Source: Arabidopsis thaliana (lineage: Eukaryota; Streptophyta; Magnoliopsida; Brassicales; Brassicaceae). From it: a DNA stretch of 64,000 nucleotides. The notes under the pieces are model-generated. The model was not told where the DNA came from. It did no database searches and worked only from the letters and a program-made list of their open reading frames with translations. Shown here piece by piece: positions 21,523-34,616 of this stretch (position 1 is the first letter of the stretch; every line of letters starts with the position of its first letter). The position numbers and the translations under genes are program-made. The stretch is from positions 7,689,001-7,753,000 of the forward strand of contig NC_003075.7 of NCBI RefSeq assembly GCF_000001735.4, in the 5' to 3' direction.

Positions 21523-22875
21523 TAACCCTGTATGGTTTTAAAACCACTAAAGGTTAAGAATGTGTGTAAATCTTTGAGGTTATAAGGGTCGATAAACGTA
21601 TCCTGATCTACCCCGTCCTTGAATCTTTACTCTCCCCAAAAAAATTCAAATTACCGATAACACTCGTTGTTATCATCGTCTAAAGATCATATACTTCCCA
21701 AAAATACTACTTGCTGTATTTTGGATTGAAAGTTTCCATGCGGTCGTCCTCGTTACAATTCTTTCTTTTATCTTTTTTTCTATTTGTGTTGTATCTAATG
21801 TATCACTTTGATTTGTAATAACATTAAGAAAAAAAGGAGTTTTCACACCTTGTAAGTTACAACTTGTAGAGAAGCTCTAGTCTCTACCGTCAACGTCTTC
21901 TAGACAAAACTAGTAAATGAAGAAGTTTATGAAGTCAGTAACATAAACTATTAATAAATAAACAATTTATTAATAAAATACCTTCACCGATTGTCCTATA
22001 TAACATCTCTTGTTTTTCTTTTGTTTCACATCACCAATCTTACATCCAAAACCAAAAATAAATATGGCAAAGTCTCTTCTCATGGTCATGCTTGTATCCA
22101 TTGTAATGTTTTACATGGCTTGTCCAATTTTCTCCCAGGAGATACATGAAGATGTAGCCATATCTCCAACTCCATTCGAAGAAGCTAATTCACCCGCAAT
22201 GGAATATGACATGAAGCTTCCCCATTACTCGCAAAAAGTGTTCGATTTTCTTGAGACTTGCGCTGAAAAGCCGAGCTCCATATGCGGAGGTGAGATTTTC
22301 CAGAACGTGTTGGATGCAACAACCTTAGTGACAGATAAATGTTGTCGTGATATATTGAAGATTGGCAAAGATTGCCATCTTGGTTTGATTAAAATCTTCT
22401 TCTCATCGTATGAATATAAAAATATTGCATCTATTCCAAGAAGCAAACAGACATGGAACGATTGTTTCCGTAGAGTTGGAAGCAAGATTGGTGTTCCGGT
22501 CTCTATTGAATAATAAACTTATATTCCATCGTTCTGATGTAACTGTACGTTTTTGTAATTTAAATGTTACCCTTATAAAACAGCTATCATATCATTTTTA
22601 ATAATAAGCTAAAGCCATACAATATTTTATATTTTTATTCATCATTCGAATTAGTTCAACATTAACTACTTAATTTAAATAGAGAGACCTTTGTTTCGAC
22701 GTAACATTACAACCATGTCTAAACCTCCATCAATATAAAAAAAAAAACTTTTCAGTCAAATTAGTTTGTGTACCATAATTCAGAACTCATAGTTCTTTAC
22801 GGAATAAACATGAACTAACTTTCTCTAACCAATAACAAATTCTTGTAGAGCAAAAATTTCAGTTAAACAAAACAT
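21523..22875. repeat. Right copy of the tandem segmental duplication carrying the ECA1-like gene
   Basis: Counterpart of 19045-20395, starting CTTAACCCTGTATGG and ending near AATTCTTGTAGAGCAAA. It includes the copy-B gene with about 540 bases of upstream and 350 bases of downstream homology. The SPH relic lies between the two copies and has no counterpart after copy B. Confidence 0.85.
22064..22513 (+). CDS. ECA1 gametogenesis-related / prolamin-like secreted protein, copy B
   Basis: Single exon, 149 aa from the MAKS start. An in-frame ATG further upstream (22010) is not used in this call because the leader is not conserved as coding in copy A. Signal peptide, acidic linker and all six domain cysteines (66, 74, 93, 94, 104, 134) match copy A. 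Seven residues differ, all after position 58: Q59V, Y60F, A65T, V67A, N127S, L135F, S148I. Role as for copy A: a small secreted protein of the ECA1-like class; substrate or receptor unknown. Confidence 0.9.
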   Translation: MAKSLLMVMLVSIVMFYMACPIFSQEIHEDVAISPTPFEEANSPAMEYDMKLPHYSQKVFDFLETCAEKPSSICGGEIFQNVLDATTLVTDKCCRDILKIGKDCHLGLIKIFFSSYEYKNIASIPRSKQTWNDCFRRVGSKIGVPVSIE

Positions 22876-22958
22876 TGAAACGTATGTTCTTTCTTTGGTT
22901 TCAAAATTTTCATCTTCCTCTTAATTAACCACATGGATCAAAAAATTATTCATCTCCA

Positions 22959-23112
22959 CAATAGTAAATCCAGATTTAGATAAGATGTTATATATGTTTA
23001 TAAAGGAATTTTGGTTGGATGTTTTACAGTATTTTTATGAAGTTTTTTTCAGAAAAAAAAATATTTAGTTAAGATTTGACCCTGGTTAAAAATCTTTCTG
23101 GGTCTGCCACTG
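22959..23112. mobile_element. Candidate short non-autonomous DNA transposon (MITE)
   Basis: The right end on the minus strand reads CAGTGGCAGACCCAGA, a terminus type common on small hAT-like plant elements. The left end reads CAATAGTAAATCCAGA, a decayed inverted match. The roughly 154 bp between them are AT-rich and non-coding. No clear target duplication was established. Confidence 0.35.
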
Positions 23113-23561
23113 GAGCAGAGTGAACCCTGAAGTGACCTGTCTTGGTTATCTTGCACCGAAATATCCTTATTTCTTTTGAAATTTTAATGAGTTTTATGCG
23201 TGTGATTGTATATCTATTATTGGTCTTTCCTTCAATGCATTAGTTGTATACACAGTATGATGCAACGTAAAACTAGGATGTTGCAGCGTCAATTTTAGTT
23301 GTTTGTTATTAATAATTTTTTCTTTATTTTGATAGTCATTTTATCAGTATTTTTTTTTTCTTTAACATCCAGTATTTTAATAATGTTTAAGATTATCGAG
23401 GGCTTTCCAAGCTTTAGTTTTAGGGTGATTTTGTGCATAGACAAAATTGGGGTTAAGTATTTAGGTAATAGACACTAGGGAGTTTTCTTTTCAACGAGAG
23501 GTAAATAAAGTTATTCTAATGTTATTCGGATTATGAAAACATCTGGTTTCTCGAATGTTAT

Positions 23562-23886
23562 TCGGATTCTGATTATGATGACACCGACAGGGATGACGAC
23601 GACTATGCCACAATTATGTTGACTATAGTCTATATTGGACTCTTCTTAACAATGCAGTGGCAGGTTTTATTTTCTGTTCTTGTCAAGTTCAATGGCTTGT
23701 GGCGCTGTGAAATGATATTATGGTGATCCGTTGGATTTAGTAAAAAAGTTAATGGGCTCGGTTAAGGAATGTTCTCTAAAGGCCCTTGAGGAACTCACAA
23801 AGGCCAGCAAAGTTTTGGTAACGATCGAGGGTTTGTTTCTTGAGGTTACAAACTTACCGCACAAATTGTTAACAAATTATAGTTAA
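23562..23886 (+). pseudogene. Two overlapping coding-like fragments, family unknown
   Basis: 23562-23726 reads an acidic stretch (SDSDYDDTDRDDDDYA) followed by a hydrophobic segment, and 23716-23886 in another frame reads YYGDPLDLVKKLMGSVKECS...KALEELTKASKVL, a helical-looking run ending at TAA. Neither has its own convincing start. They resemble two parts of one decayed gene, or two exons of an unannotated one. I do not recognise the family. Confidence 0.3.
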
Positions 23887-26800
23887 TTTTGTTTTTTTAA
23901 ACAAATTGTAATTCAATGCAATGGTACATATATGTTGTAATATATTTAGTAACTTTCAGAGTGGAATTTAGACTAGTTGTTATTATTTGTTTTGTGATTA
24001 TTTTCTTTATTTTAATACTTATGTTATCAGTATTTTAATTATGTTTAAGCTTTTCTAGGGCTTTGCAAGCTTTTGTGTCGAGTCGAAGCTATTTTCATAT
24101 TATGAACACAAGAATATATATCTACCCTGATTTTTCTTTAATTCCAGGGACAGTTGATTTTATCATTTCTATTTCCTATCATTTTTACCAACATTTTTCT
24201 ACTCTTTCGAACTTTAGTGGGATTCTGTCTGTATTTTCAAAATGCTAGTAAAAGTATAAACCAAGTTGATATTTTTAGCTAAAGTTGCAAAAGATTATTT
24301 CCTATTGGTCAAGACTCAAGAATATATATCAGATAGATTCTTTCTTTATATATATATACTGTTTGTTTCCGATTTGATTGCTCCACTATAATCATGTTGT
24401 TGAACATCGTCCGTTTATGTCCCAAATTGTTTCGTCGAAAACATGAATGGTTTGTTGGGGGTGCGAAAACACATTTACGGCCATGATTGTTCCTCTCTCT
24501 CTCCAAGTGTGGCATGTACTCGCAATCGGTGACCCAATCAAAATGATTCTGATATTAGAGCAAGCTAGAAATTAAAGCCCATTAGCATAATCTATGACTA
24601 GTCCAAAAGCCTATGTAATTAGGATTCTTAGCAAGATGAGAACTCATATATATATATATACCAAGGCGTATTTTGTCATCTTAAATCATACATGTTAATT
24701 TTAACATCGATAAAGATTAGCATTTCTATAAAAGTAAACGATGAAATGTGTATACTACATTATTTAAATTTTAAACCTACTGTCCACTTAGATCTAGCAA
24801 AATATGAGGGAGAGAGAGAGAGAGAGAGTGAGTGAGAGAAAGCTGGCCCCTAAGATCTTGGAATCCTTTTGACATGCATGTTGTCATTAATGATGTTATC
24901 TAATCATTGAGACAGTCAAGTTGCAAATGGCGTGGCCCATCTCCTGCTTCGTCAATGAGTAAACCTAGCAGCAAGACAAATCTATTAAGATTTTGTTCCC
25001 ACAATAGATGTTTATATATCTCGTGATTTCATCTCATACCATAGATTCTTTTGCAAAACTCTGCTATAGGTTGCATCAAAAGGTAAAGTATATTCATGAT
25101 CTCTTACCTTTTCTTAATGGGATCACATTTCTGATACAATATACCATTACGGTTGATGACTAAATTCAGAAAAATTTGGTGTCACCAACTTACGTGAATA
25201 TTCTCAAATGTATGGTGAAAATTGTTAGCACGATCATGTTTCCTCTATCTCACATAGGCAACATGTTTTAAGATTCTAGAGATCAGTCGGACCAATGGTT
25301 GTTAAAGATTGTGTCTTTCTTACACGAAGGGGACGTGACATTGTGTTGGAAAAAAGTGAACATATACTCTAAGCAAGCGTGCCATGGAGAGTGCTTCTTA
25401 TGTGTGTGCTCTTTTTCACTCTTATGTATTAAAGCGCATGCATTTTCCTAAAGCAAATAAAGTGTCTCTCTTTTTCTTACACATGTTAACTTCTTCATGA
25501 TACTGATCGGGTCCAAGATCTAGCATACATCTAATATGCCGTTAGTTGGTTTCTTATACATGGCAATACGGTTAGTTTCGTGAAAGTTATTAAAATGCAC
25601 TTTTGGGATGAACGTGGCCTGGTTCTTAAGTGAGGGGTTTCTTCCTTTTTTAGTTAAATCTAAGTTATATACTTTGGAAGTAATCCTACCAACTATGTAT
25701 AATTAACTCGTTGGGTTTTAGTTGAATGGTTCTTTCTAAAAGTTGAGGGATTAGTGTTGGAGTCTTTTACTGTAATTTTAATCATGGTTCACGATTGTGA
25801 AAATACTGAATACTTTAAATGACAGATGTTATAAAAAATCAAAATGATAGTTTACATTCATGTTGATATGATATAAGCTATGAGTATAAGAGTATTATTA
25901 AACAATGAACGAAAATCCCATTACTACATGATTAGAAAAGAAGAAAAAAAAAGTCTGTCCAAAACAAAATCCTAATATGTTGGACATCCAACTATATATA
26001 AATCCGAACGAACTAGGGTCAGCTAATCTCCACTTTCATGTATATCATTTGGAAAACCTTTATTACTCTGAGTCCATGCATGTTTTTTTTTATACAGGCA
26101 TGTTAAGGCCAATTACTATAAGCTTTAGGTAGCAGGAGCGACACAAATAAAAGTATGATGAAAACAATTGGGATAGATGTACCATAAATTATAAATCTCT
26201 ATATTAGAAAAAAATGTGTATAAAATCGGTTAGATAGTAAATATAGTAAGTCAGTTTAAATTTTATATCATTTATCATCATGTTATCATGTATAAAGCTT
26301 CTAAGGCTTACATTTCTTATATTAAAAAAACATATAAAAAAAAATCTGAGAAAACATAATTGATTAAAAATGTACTTTTATGAGATCGCATGTCGACTCC
26401 CTAATTTAGTAGCAGAAGAATAACAAATAAGAATTGGTCTTTTAAAAATTGTTGTTTTAAGATGATCGGCCCACTAGAAGCCTGGAACTAAATAAAATTT
26501 GTAATCAGTTTGGAAATGAGTTAAATAGCGAGGTTTTGGCACACATATACAATTGTTTATGCACGAGGAAAACTAAGCTCGGAAAACTATAACTGATTTT
26601 TTTTTTTAATAACTGAAGTGCTTTTAAAGAGTTTTCTTCTTCCAAAGATTAATTCTAAAATTTGAGGAGATCATGTTAGAATTTGAACTTTGGTGGGCAA
26701 TGTTACTGAAGTGGACCAATGGAATGTTAATTATGAACCAAGTCAGCATTGGTCCGTAAGATTTTTTCTTAATTGTTTTTCGTGATTATTTTTTTACTTG

Positions 26801-27400
26801 AACATCTCGTTACTTTTGTTTGTATGTGCATCAGTATATGTATATATAAATACATCTATTTATAACTAACTGGACGGCCTAATAACCGAGACAAATTTGG
26901 AAATGGACCACGAACAATAAAAGCTGTTAAAAAAAATTAAAGATTATTTTATTTCTAAGAGAAAAAGAAAAGAATAGTAAACATAATGCGAATGGTCCAT
27001 ATGCATGTGAGGCAGTACGGACTAGGGATGCCATGCAAGCCATAACACAACCCCTAAACATACACCACCCTTCTCTCTGGACCATTTTAAACCTCATCTC
27101 TCTCGATCATTCTTTTACTTTGCGTTGTTTTATGCATTTTCTCTTAAAACAAAACCTATCCAATGACAATAGTCCCTTGACATTTTCATTGACTCCGACG
27201 TTAAAAGGTTGCTCTTGGGAGTCGTTTAGCCTTCTTTATGATTTGATGATGATTTAACCTATTTTGAACATTAATAAGTTTCACCTAGGATTATCAAAAG
27301 TATTGCATTATTATATATAAGCTATGAGCCTATGATTGATATTAGTATTCTAAAATACAATTGCATATACGATATATGTACCAAGAGAATCTTTCCAAAT
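23887..27400. other. AT-rich intergenic DNA, no gene recognised
   Basis: Short reading frames of 60-75 codons (for example 24309-24515 minus, 27033-27257 plus) have no recognisable motifs. A GA microsatellite sits at 24807-24830. No RNA gene or transposon end was supported. Confidence 0.5.
24807..24830. repeat. (GA)n microsatellite
   Basis: Uninterrupted run of about eleven GA units following GGGAGAG and continuing imperfectly into GTGAGTGAGAG. Confidence 0.9.
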
Positions 27401-27459
27401 TTATTTTTTTTACATATGGGAATTAAAATTAAAAATATGAAATTAAAGGAAAAATAAGT

Positions 27460-27594
27460 ATAATCTTCTATGGTGTTAGAAATAAAATTAAAATTAGAAA
27501 TAATAATAGATTTATGTAATACTTTATAAAATAAATTTAGAATAAGATTCTTACAATGATGATTTCTTTGATTTTCAACCCATATAACAACATA

Positions 27595-27640
<46 letters not shown>

Positions 27641-28360
27641 GAATATAGTGGAAGAGGATGAGAGAATGATTATTTATAAGATGGTAATAAAAATAGATAA
27701 TGGAGATGTATTTAAAGAAAAAAAAAATGTAATGTTCATAATCTAAAATTAAAATATAGAACTAAGCTGTTACAATAATATTTTTTAAACTCATACTACA
27801 ACAACAACAACAACAAAAAAACAAACTTAAAACTAAACAAAAAATATATTTGAGATTTGAGATATTGTGAAAGGGGATGACTTGATGAGAGAATGAGTGA
27901 ATAAGAGAATGGGTATTTATAGGATGAGAAGTGATGGAAGTTACAATTTGAAAATAAATTGTGGGAGTTAATTTTTAATTTATCGTGTGTTGATAAAATG
28001 GAGTGGAGAAATATAATTAATACATATTTTTTTATAATTTCAGTTTTGTAAATAAATTCTAGGAGTTAATTTTTATTTTATTTTGTGTTGAATAACTATG
28101 GAATGGAAAAATGTAATTAATACATATTTTAATGATTTCAGTTTTGTATCAAAATGTGAGTTAAATGTGTTATTTATTATTTAATTAGAAATATTTTTTT
28201 TTTTAAAAACTTGTATTGCCAAGTGGACTAATAAGGAAAGAGTGAAATCTTACTGTTCTTATTTTGTTTTACCAAAAGAAAAGAAATAGCAAGCTTTTAA
28301 TATAAGTAATTGTTAAGAACCAAGTGTATATAGCAAACTTAACCATTGGAGATGCTTTTA
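27460..28360. repeat. AT-rich block with internal degenerate tandem repeats, possible non-autonomous transposon
   Basis: Two adjacent degenerate copies of a roughly 100-bp word lie at about 27944-28043 and 28044-28141 (AATAAATT..GGAGTTAATTTTTA ... GTAATTAATACATATTT). A second, longer duplication pairs GATGAGAGAATGATTATTTATA near 27658 with GAGAATGGGTATTTATA near 27905. The right edge near 28340-28356 reads TTAACCATTGGAGATGCTTTTA, a MITE-like terminus. A long TA run (27597-27639) lies inside. No coding capacity. Confidence 0.4.
27597..27639. repeat. (TA)n microsatellite
   Basis: A 43-base alternating A/T run, the longest simple repeat in the window. Confidence 0.95.
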
Positions 28361-28441
28361 TATAGCATGTAAGTGTATGTCTATTCGTAACCGCCGACCT
28401 CATATTGATGCGACTGTTAAAATATCGTAATCGGATGAGAT

Positions 28442-28704
28442 TTACTTAGAACAAGGGATCAAGTTAAGGTGATCCATGCACTTCATGAAATAAAATTAGT
28501 ACTTGAGAATGCATGCAAGTTGATGTCACAAAAAAAAGAAATGCAACTTGACAGAATAAAATAGTGTCAACCAAAAAGGAAAATAAAAACATTCCGATAT
28601 ATTCTTCGTATTTACAACAAAAAGAACAAAATGAGCAATCAATACGAGAGCAACGTTTAGAAGAGGAGTTAATGCGACTAGATGCATTTTGGCGTATTAT
28701 ATAG
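28442..28704 (+). pseudogene. Coiled-coil-like coding relic
   Basis: 28442-28551 reads VKVIHALHEIKLVLENACKL then MSQKKEMQLD; after a change of frame, 28600-28704 reads YLQQKEQNEQSIREQRLEEE and LMRLDAFWRII before TAG. The high charge and helix propensity look like the C-terminus of a coiled-coil protein, perhaps of the accessory kind that travels with PIF/Harbinger transposons, but I cannot name the family. The frame change near the poly-A tract argues for decay. Confidence 0.35.
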
Positions 28705-29228
28705 TATGTGATTTTATGGGCCACCCTTTTATTTCAATTTTTAACTCTTTATTGCTTATTTAGTTAAACCAAATAGATAATTGTGTATACAATTTTTTTA
28801 CCTAAGAAGATGAAAAGATACAAACTTCAGTCACTTGTCTAAAAGGAACGTAGCTAGTAATGTTGGAGCTCGAACAATATAGAAGGAAGCCTACAGTGTC
28901 GTGCCGTGAAGCAATTCTGTTTTTTGTGGAAAACTCAAAAATTTGGTAAAATAACAAGTACATGTTAATTTTACCAGCGAATACAGTTATTTAAAATCAT
29001 TTTCACCACTCAAAATACTAAAAACATAATCAAAGTTTGACATTTGTTTATTGCTAAACAAAATGCTTATTTTTTTATAAAAAAAATTATCATACACAAA
29101 TACACTATATTATGGTTCCCGTTTAATATTTCTTCGAACCCAATGGTTTTACTACACTTTGTGCACTTAATCTCGTTTAGTTTACACTAACTGCACTTAT
29201 TTATACACTTTCTCGTTTTAAAGTCATC

Positions 29229-29234
<6 letters not shown>

Positions 29235-29259
<25 letters not shown>
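29235..29259. repeat. (TA)n microsatellite
   Basis: Alternating A/T run of about 25 bases. Confidence 0.9.
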
Positions 29260-32090
29260 CATATTAACATTCTCATAATATATCGCAAGTTCAAAATGGT
29301 TACATGATATGAACTTAATCTCTTCCACATGATTAATAGTTTCTGAATGGCAGTCTAGTGGCAAGGGAAAATTGGAAAAATGTTAAAAGAAATTAACCCA
29401 TATTCGATCCACTTGGTAAAGAAAAATTACATTTGTGTGGAAAATTTGGGTTTGGACTTTAGTCTAAGCAATTCATATGGTATTCGAGATTAGACTAACG
29501 TGATTCCGAGTATCAGTCGAAACACATTCCAAATTTGGAACAGACGGTATGGTGATCCTTCGGAGAAAAGTTCACAATGAAGTATTTCGGTGTATTCGAT
29601 AGGGTATATTAAAAGAAAAAATTAGCCTTTGAATGCTTAGGATCTATATAATCTGATATTGGTGATATTTTCTACTTGCTATATATATACATAAACAGTT
29701 CCGCAACTGTTTCTTTGTAATGTAGTTCGCCAAATAGCATATTGATTTTCCTCAACCAAATGATAAAACGGTGGAAATACATCAAAGGGCGATCTCATCT
29801 TATGATTTTAGTGATAACTTAGGAACATAGCATGCATTAATAGGGGAAAAAACATAGTTCTTGAAGCATCCTAATTGGATATTAACTTAGGTTCTAAATT
29901 TTATATTAGGGTTCTTGAGTTTCTAACCAAAAATCAAGTTGGATATGTGTTGAGTGACTCGTCTACTTTATATACTACTCTAAATCCCAACGTATTTTAC
30001 TAGGTGGAGTCTCTACTCTCTAGTCAAAATATCAACGTATTGTTGCATGAGACTATGGATTATGTTTTCTACATGCTTCTGTATATTTCATTGAAAATAT
30101 CCAACTACAAGAAATTTGTCAGCCCTAACAATCCCTTTGAATCTAGACATCTATAGCTCTTTCGTTTTTGCGATTTTCTTCATTTACATATTTGTACATC
30201 TGTAGAAATTCTGTTTGTCCATGCTACGATTATTCTATTAAAATTATTGTTATCGGATACACAAAAAGTCTAATGTCAAAAAATATATTAAATGCTTAGA
30301 GGTGACACCTTATTTTGGAGAGTATAAGATCTTTAAGAGTTATGTTCGATTAGTCTAAGTTGACACTCAAGAGAATTAGAGATAAGAACAAGCTAGAAAA
30401 TTGAAGAAACCTGCGAAACAAAATTTACTTCAAATCTCAAACGTGAGAATGACTTCAAGTTGAGTTACATTCACAACAAGAAGCTTAAATATATTAGACC
30501 CCATCCAAAGATAGCTATGGCCGGAAATGCATGGACTATAAAATTGTGGTCCAGTCGAGTGAATTAGATGTTCACGTATATACTTTAAATTTTTGGATGT
30601 ATTATGTACATTTACATTGATTTCAAGTCAAACATGAACAATGAATGCATTAGATATACTAAACAAATCATCTAGCTATTTACGCCGTTTAACATGTCTT
30701 TCACGTATTATCACACTATCTAGTTACACAAATTAATGTGTTATATGAAAAAGAGTAATGATATTAATACCTTTATTATCTTGTATCAACAACATATATT
30801 ATACGAGTTTATATACATGCTTACATACGTACGGTAAAACATTAGTATCAATAGACTATATGTGCTCCAGGTTAATAATACGGTTGATTTGTTAAAATAA
30901 AATTATTTGATATATAATTAGCTAAATGAAACAAAAAAGAGAGCAATGTTACGATCCACATACTTCAAGTAATAATAAAAAAAATAAGAATATCACCTAG
31001 TTACAGAAATTTAGATTTCTTGTACCAAAATCATCTATCGTCTTGATACAATTTATATAATCTATTTCATATTTTAATGTTGTGAATAAATTCTTCTTGT
31101 CGATATATTTTGTCGTATGGTATTGGTATCGACTCGATCTCTGGAGTAAAATACTTTTGGCTTTATCTTCAATATAGTTGAGTTTTATATTGTTTTTTTT
31201 TTTTGTGTGTGTTAATTATAGTTGGGTTGATCTTAAAGAAAAGTGATATGAAAGTATTGGGTTCGTTTAGATTAGTGTATCATAAATCTTTCTTATAGGA
31301 CAAATTATATGACGCGTATCACATATCAATACAACTTTTGTTTACATGTAATTTTACATTTTAATTTTTGATTGGTTATTATTATTAAAATAAATAAATA
31401 AGCTCTTAACAAAATAAAATATTGTATTGTGCAAATCGGGTTAAACTAATGATAAAAATCCATATTTTTGTTCATATACCGGAGTCTCTAATGATGGAAC
31501 GATCACTAGCAGAATAGCAAAAGAAAACTTGATAAGAAAATTTGGCACATGTCAATAATTCGTTTAAGTAGGATAATTTATTTTAATTAAAGTGATTGTT
31601 GGTCCATATTCAACCATAAAATAAGTGTTGGTCCATAGCGAAGGGCCCAATCGAATCTTCGGCAAATAAGGAAAGGAAAGCATGCATTTCTTTGATATTT
31701 ATTCATATTTTTCAGCATTTCTTTCCAAAGCTATGTTTCAAATCAATTTGGTATTTTGATGTATACACAAATTTTGGTTAATAATGAGTTTCTCGATCTT
31801 AGCTCAATTCTTGTTCCTTTTTTTGTTGAGCTTAATTCTTTCTATCCCTCACATAGATTTTATGAACTCATGCATAGCATAATCAACATTTATCACTATT
31901 ACTTCTTTCACTGAGATTATCTGAATAAATTTTGGTTACTAAATTTATAGTACCTAATATCAAAAACCAATAACATCATAGAAAATAATATGGTTGAATT
32001 ACATGACATTCAAATATATATTTATATAGAGAAAACACACAGCGCAATAAAATATTCTTTTTTGCACATTTTTGTTATTATTATAAAATA

Positions 32091-32094
<4 letters not shown>

Positions 32095-32124
<30 letters not shown>
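32095..32124. repeat. (TA)n microsatellite
   Basis: Alternating A/T run of about 30 bases. Confidence 0.9.
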
Positions 32125-32128
<4 letters not shown>

Positions 32129-32839
32129 TAATAGGACCGGATCAGGCCTCTGAGTAGAATCGTATTAGGCTTTTGACTATGAACTTTATTAAGTTTAATA
32201 TTTATGTGATTAGGGTTAATGTCTTCTAACTAATTATATATATGTATGTAGTTATTTCATATCAGTAACACAGAATTTTCAGTATCATCTTGTGTATTTC
32301 GGACATTCGGACAATACATATATTAATAAAATGTAAAGCGAAAGAACTTCAAATTTAAAATATATGTATACGAGAGCTCCCCACCTCCACAACACCACCA
32401 CCACCACCCACTAACATTAATCACATGAACTTTAAAACATGCACAATAAGATAAAGCTAAATTCCTAATCTAAAGACTCAACCAAACTCCTCCTCTCTCC
32501 TCCATTCAACTAATTAAGCAAAAAGAAGCAGTTGAATTAAGGCTTTCATTACTTCAACTTCAATTATCATATTTAAATATTTTTCCCATTTACAAAAAGA
32601 AAGAAAGGAAAACGTACACAAAACCAAATAAATATATACAAATGTGGACCATGATCTAATATTTCCTTCCCAAAAATACAAAAATCTTTGACCTAACATT
32701 GATCTAACCCTGCTTTCTAACTCTCATATGTCACAATTAAAGAGTTAGGAACCTTACATAAATGCATCCACTACTACCTTTCTACTTCTTAGATAACCCA
32801 ATCCAAACTTGCCAAATCGAAACCCGAATCTCAGGTTAA

Positions 32840-34616
32840 TTAACAATGTTGAGGACGAGCCAATGGTAAGAAATGTCGTTGAACCTCAATATCCTCAGCG
32901 ATCTTCTTGGCATCAATGGCTGCACCAAGCAATCCAAGCTTTGTGAAACCGACTGCATACAATCCGCTTTCGCCTTTCCAACCGTTAGGAAATGGTTTAT
33001 GCGGAAATCCATCTTTCTCAGAAAACATGTTCACTCCCTAAAAAAAAACAGTTCAAAGTCAAACCAAGTTAATTCAACTATTGAAACGTAAAATGGGTTG
33101 TGATGTGTCAATATCAAGGAATTAAGAATAATGAAGATGTAGACGCATCATCGCTCATGGTACACACCTTTAGCCACATGGGTACGTTGCTTTTGTAACC
33201 CGTGGCGAGTATAATGGCGTCGAAGTTATCTACTCTCCCATCAACAAACTCTGCCGAATAATGCATTACCCGTTTCAACTCCGGATACACCTAAAAGTCA
33301 AGAAAAAACAAAAAAAAACAAATCAATATACCATAAGCTCACGGTTTTGTAATCAAGATTGTATTAAAAATACTTAATTATAATTAATGAACCTTGATGT
33401 GTCCACTTCGGATTTTGGCAAGAGTGCCAACGTCCAAAACAGGAGTCTTTCCGCATTTGATCTTGCGTTCAAGAGGGCCAAGTTTTGGTCGAACTAACCC
33501 TAACCGATCCGTGTCACCAAGAACCAACCGAGACATACGTAACAAGAACCGGTCCACCACGTGCACTGGAAACCACTTGAGCAGGCTCGTGGATATCCCG
33601 AAAGTCGATATACCTAGCATTTCTTGAGGTAATACGTGTACCTATAGCATTAGACAAAAACTTTAATTAGCCAAAACTGTAATCATGGAATTGGAATATA
33701 TAATCCATAAAATTACAAGAGATCTGAATCAATATAATCACATGCGTGGATTTTTTTGAAAGCGAAAGAAGAAAAGAGTAAACATTTGGTTACTTGATCA
33801 CAAAGAGACCAATGATGTTAGTGTTAAACCTTTAAGAGTGACAAATTACGTAGAGCGAGAAAATGCAAGAACTATACTAATTAAACATCTATCATTGTTC
33901 TTGCATATATTAACGAGAAGAGTTTTGTTCATCCTCACCGAGTCACGAACCACAAGAGAAGGAAGAGCATTGAAGTTGCAAAGGTCTAAACAAACTTCCA
34001 TCCCGGAGTTTCCACATCCTACAACCAAAATCTTCTTCTCACTAAATATTTCACCGCTCTTATAGGAGCTTGTGTGGAGGATAGGTCCACCAAAATCCGG
34101 GATTCCATCAATCTCCGGCATCACCTCCTCGGCATTCTCCCCGGTCGCCACAACAAGCCACCGTGATACATACTCCATTGTCTCATCCTTCTTCCCTCCG
34201 GTTGTCCTCACCCTCCATAACCCACACCGCCTATCGAACTTGGCTTCCTCCACGGTCTGGTTAAAAACGGGCTTTAGGTCAAAATGTTCGGCGTAAGACT
34301 CAAGGTATTGGACGAACTGTTGCTTTGTAGGGTAAGTAGGGTAGCTTGAAGGAAAAGGCATCAATGGAAGCTCACAGAAATCTTTAGGGAGATGAAGTCG
34401 AAGACGATCATATGTTTTGTGCTGCCATAGTGACGCTATGCAAGTGGAACGTTCTAGAATCAAACTAGGGATGTCTCTCGACTTTAAACATGCCGCTGTG
34501 GCCAGTCCCGACGGCCCGGAACCGACAATGATTGGTCCGGGAATCATTAAGCACCTAGTTTCCTCCACGTACGGATCATGGATTCTCTTGCCTAACGTTT
34601 CTGTAACAAACTCCAT
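32840..34616 (-). CDS. YUC2: YUCCA2 indole-3-pyruvate monooxygenase (auxin biosynthesis)
   Basis: Four exons on the minus strand: 34616-33939, 33641-33393, 33290-33168 and 33037-32840. All introns are GT-AG in phase 0, giving 415 aa, the known YUC2 length. YUC enzymes are NADPH- and FAD-dependent and convert indole-3-pyruvate to indole-3-acetic acid, the last step of the TAA/YUC auxin route. Visible motifs: FAD-binding GSGPSG (32-37), FMO signature F175-x-G177-xxx-H181-xxx-Y185, NADPH-binding GCGNSG (200-205) and the ATG-type motif LATGY (337-341). The start at [10 protein letters not shown] is chosen because the in-frame upstream extension ([11 protein letters not shown]) is a hydrophobic leader not known in the family. 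The C-terminus [10 protein letters not shown] supports YUC2 rather than YUC6. Intact, no odd residues. Confidence 0.97.

Larger units (their letters stand above)
28705..32839. other. AT-rich intergenic DNA downstream of YUC2, no gene recognised
   Basis: Includes TA microsatellites at 29235-29259 and 32095-32124. No frame with family resemblance and no RNA gene was seen. YUC2 3' UTR sequence should lie at the right end. Confidence 0.5.

Noticed and set aside
24309-24515. 68-codon minus-strand frame with basic composition
   Set aside because: It runs into a TATATA tract, and no motif or conserved start is visible.
24807-24900. Possible miR156/miR169-type precursor around the GA tract
   Set aside because: No match to mature sequences I know and no foldback of adequate length.
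27033-27257. 74-codon plus-strand frame starting MQAITQPLNIHHPS
   Set aside because: No domain, signal peptide or promoter evidence; length is within chance expectation for this composition.
22875-32839. Search for NYC1 or ROPGEF genes expected from memory near YUC2
   Set aside because: No exons resembling either were seen; my recollection of gene order may be wrong, or they lie outside the window, so no claim is made.
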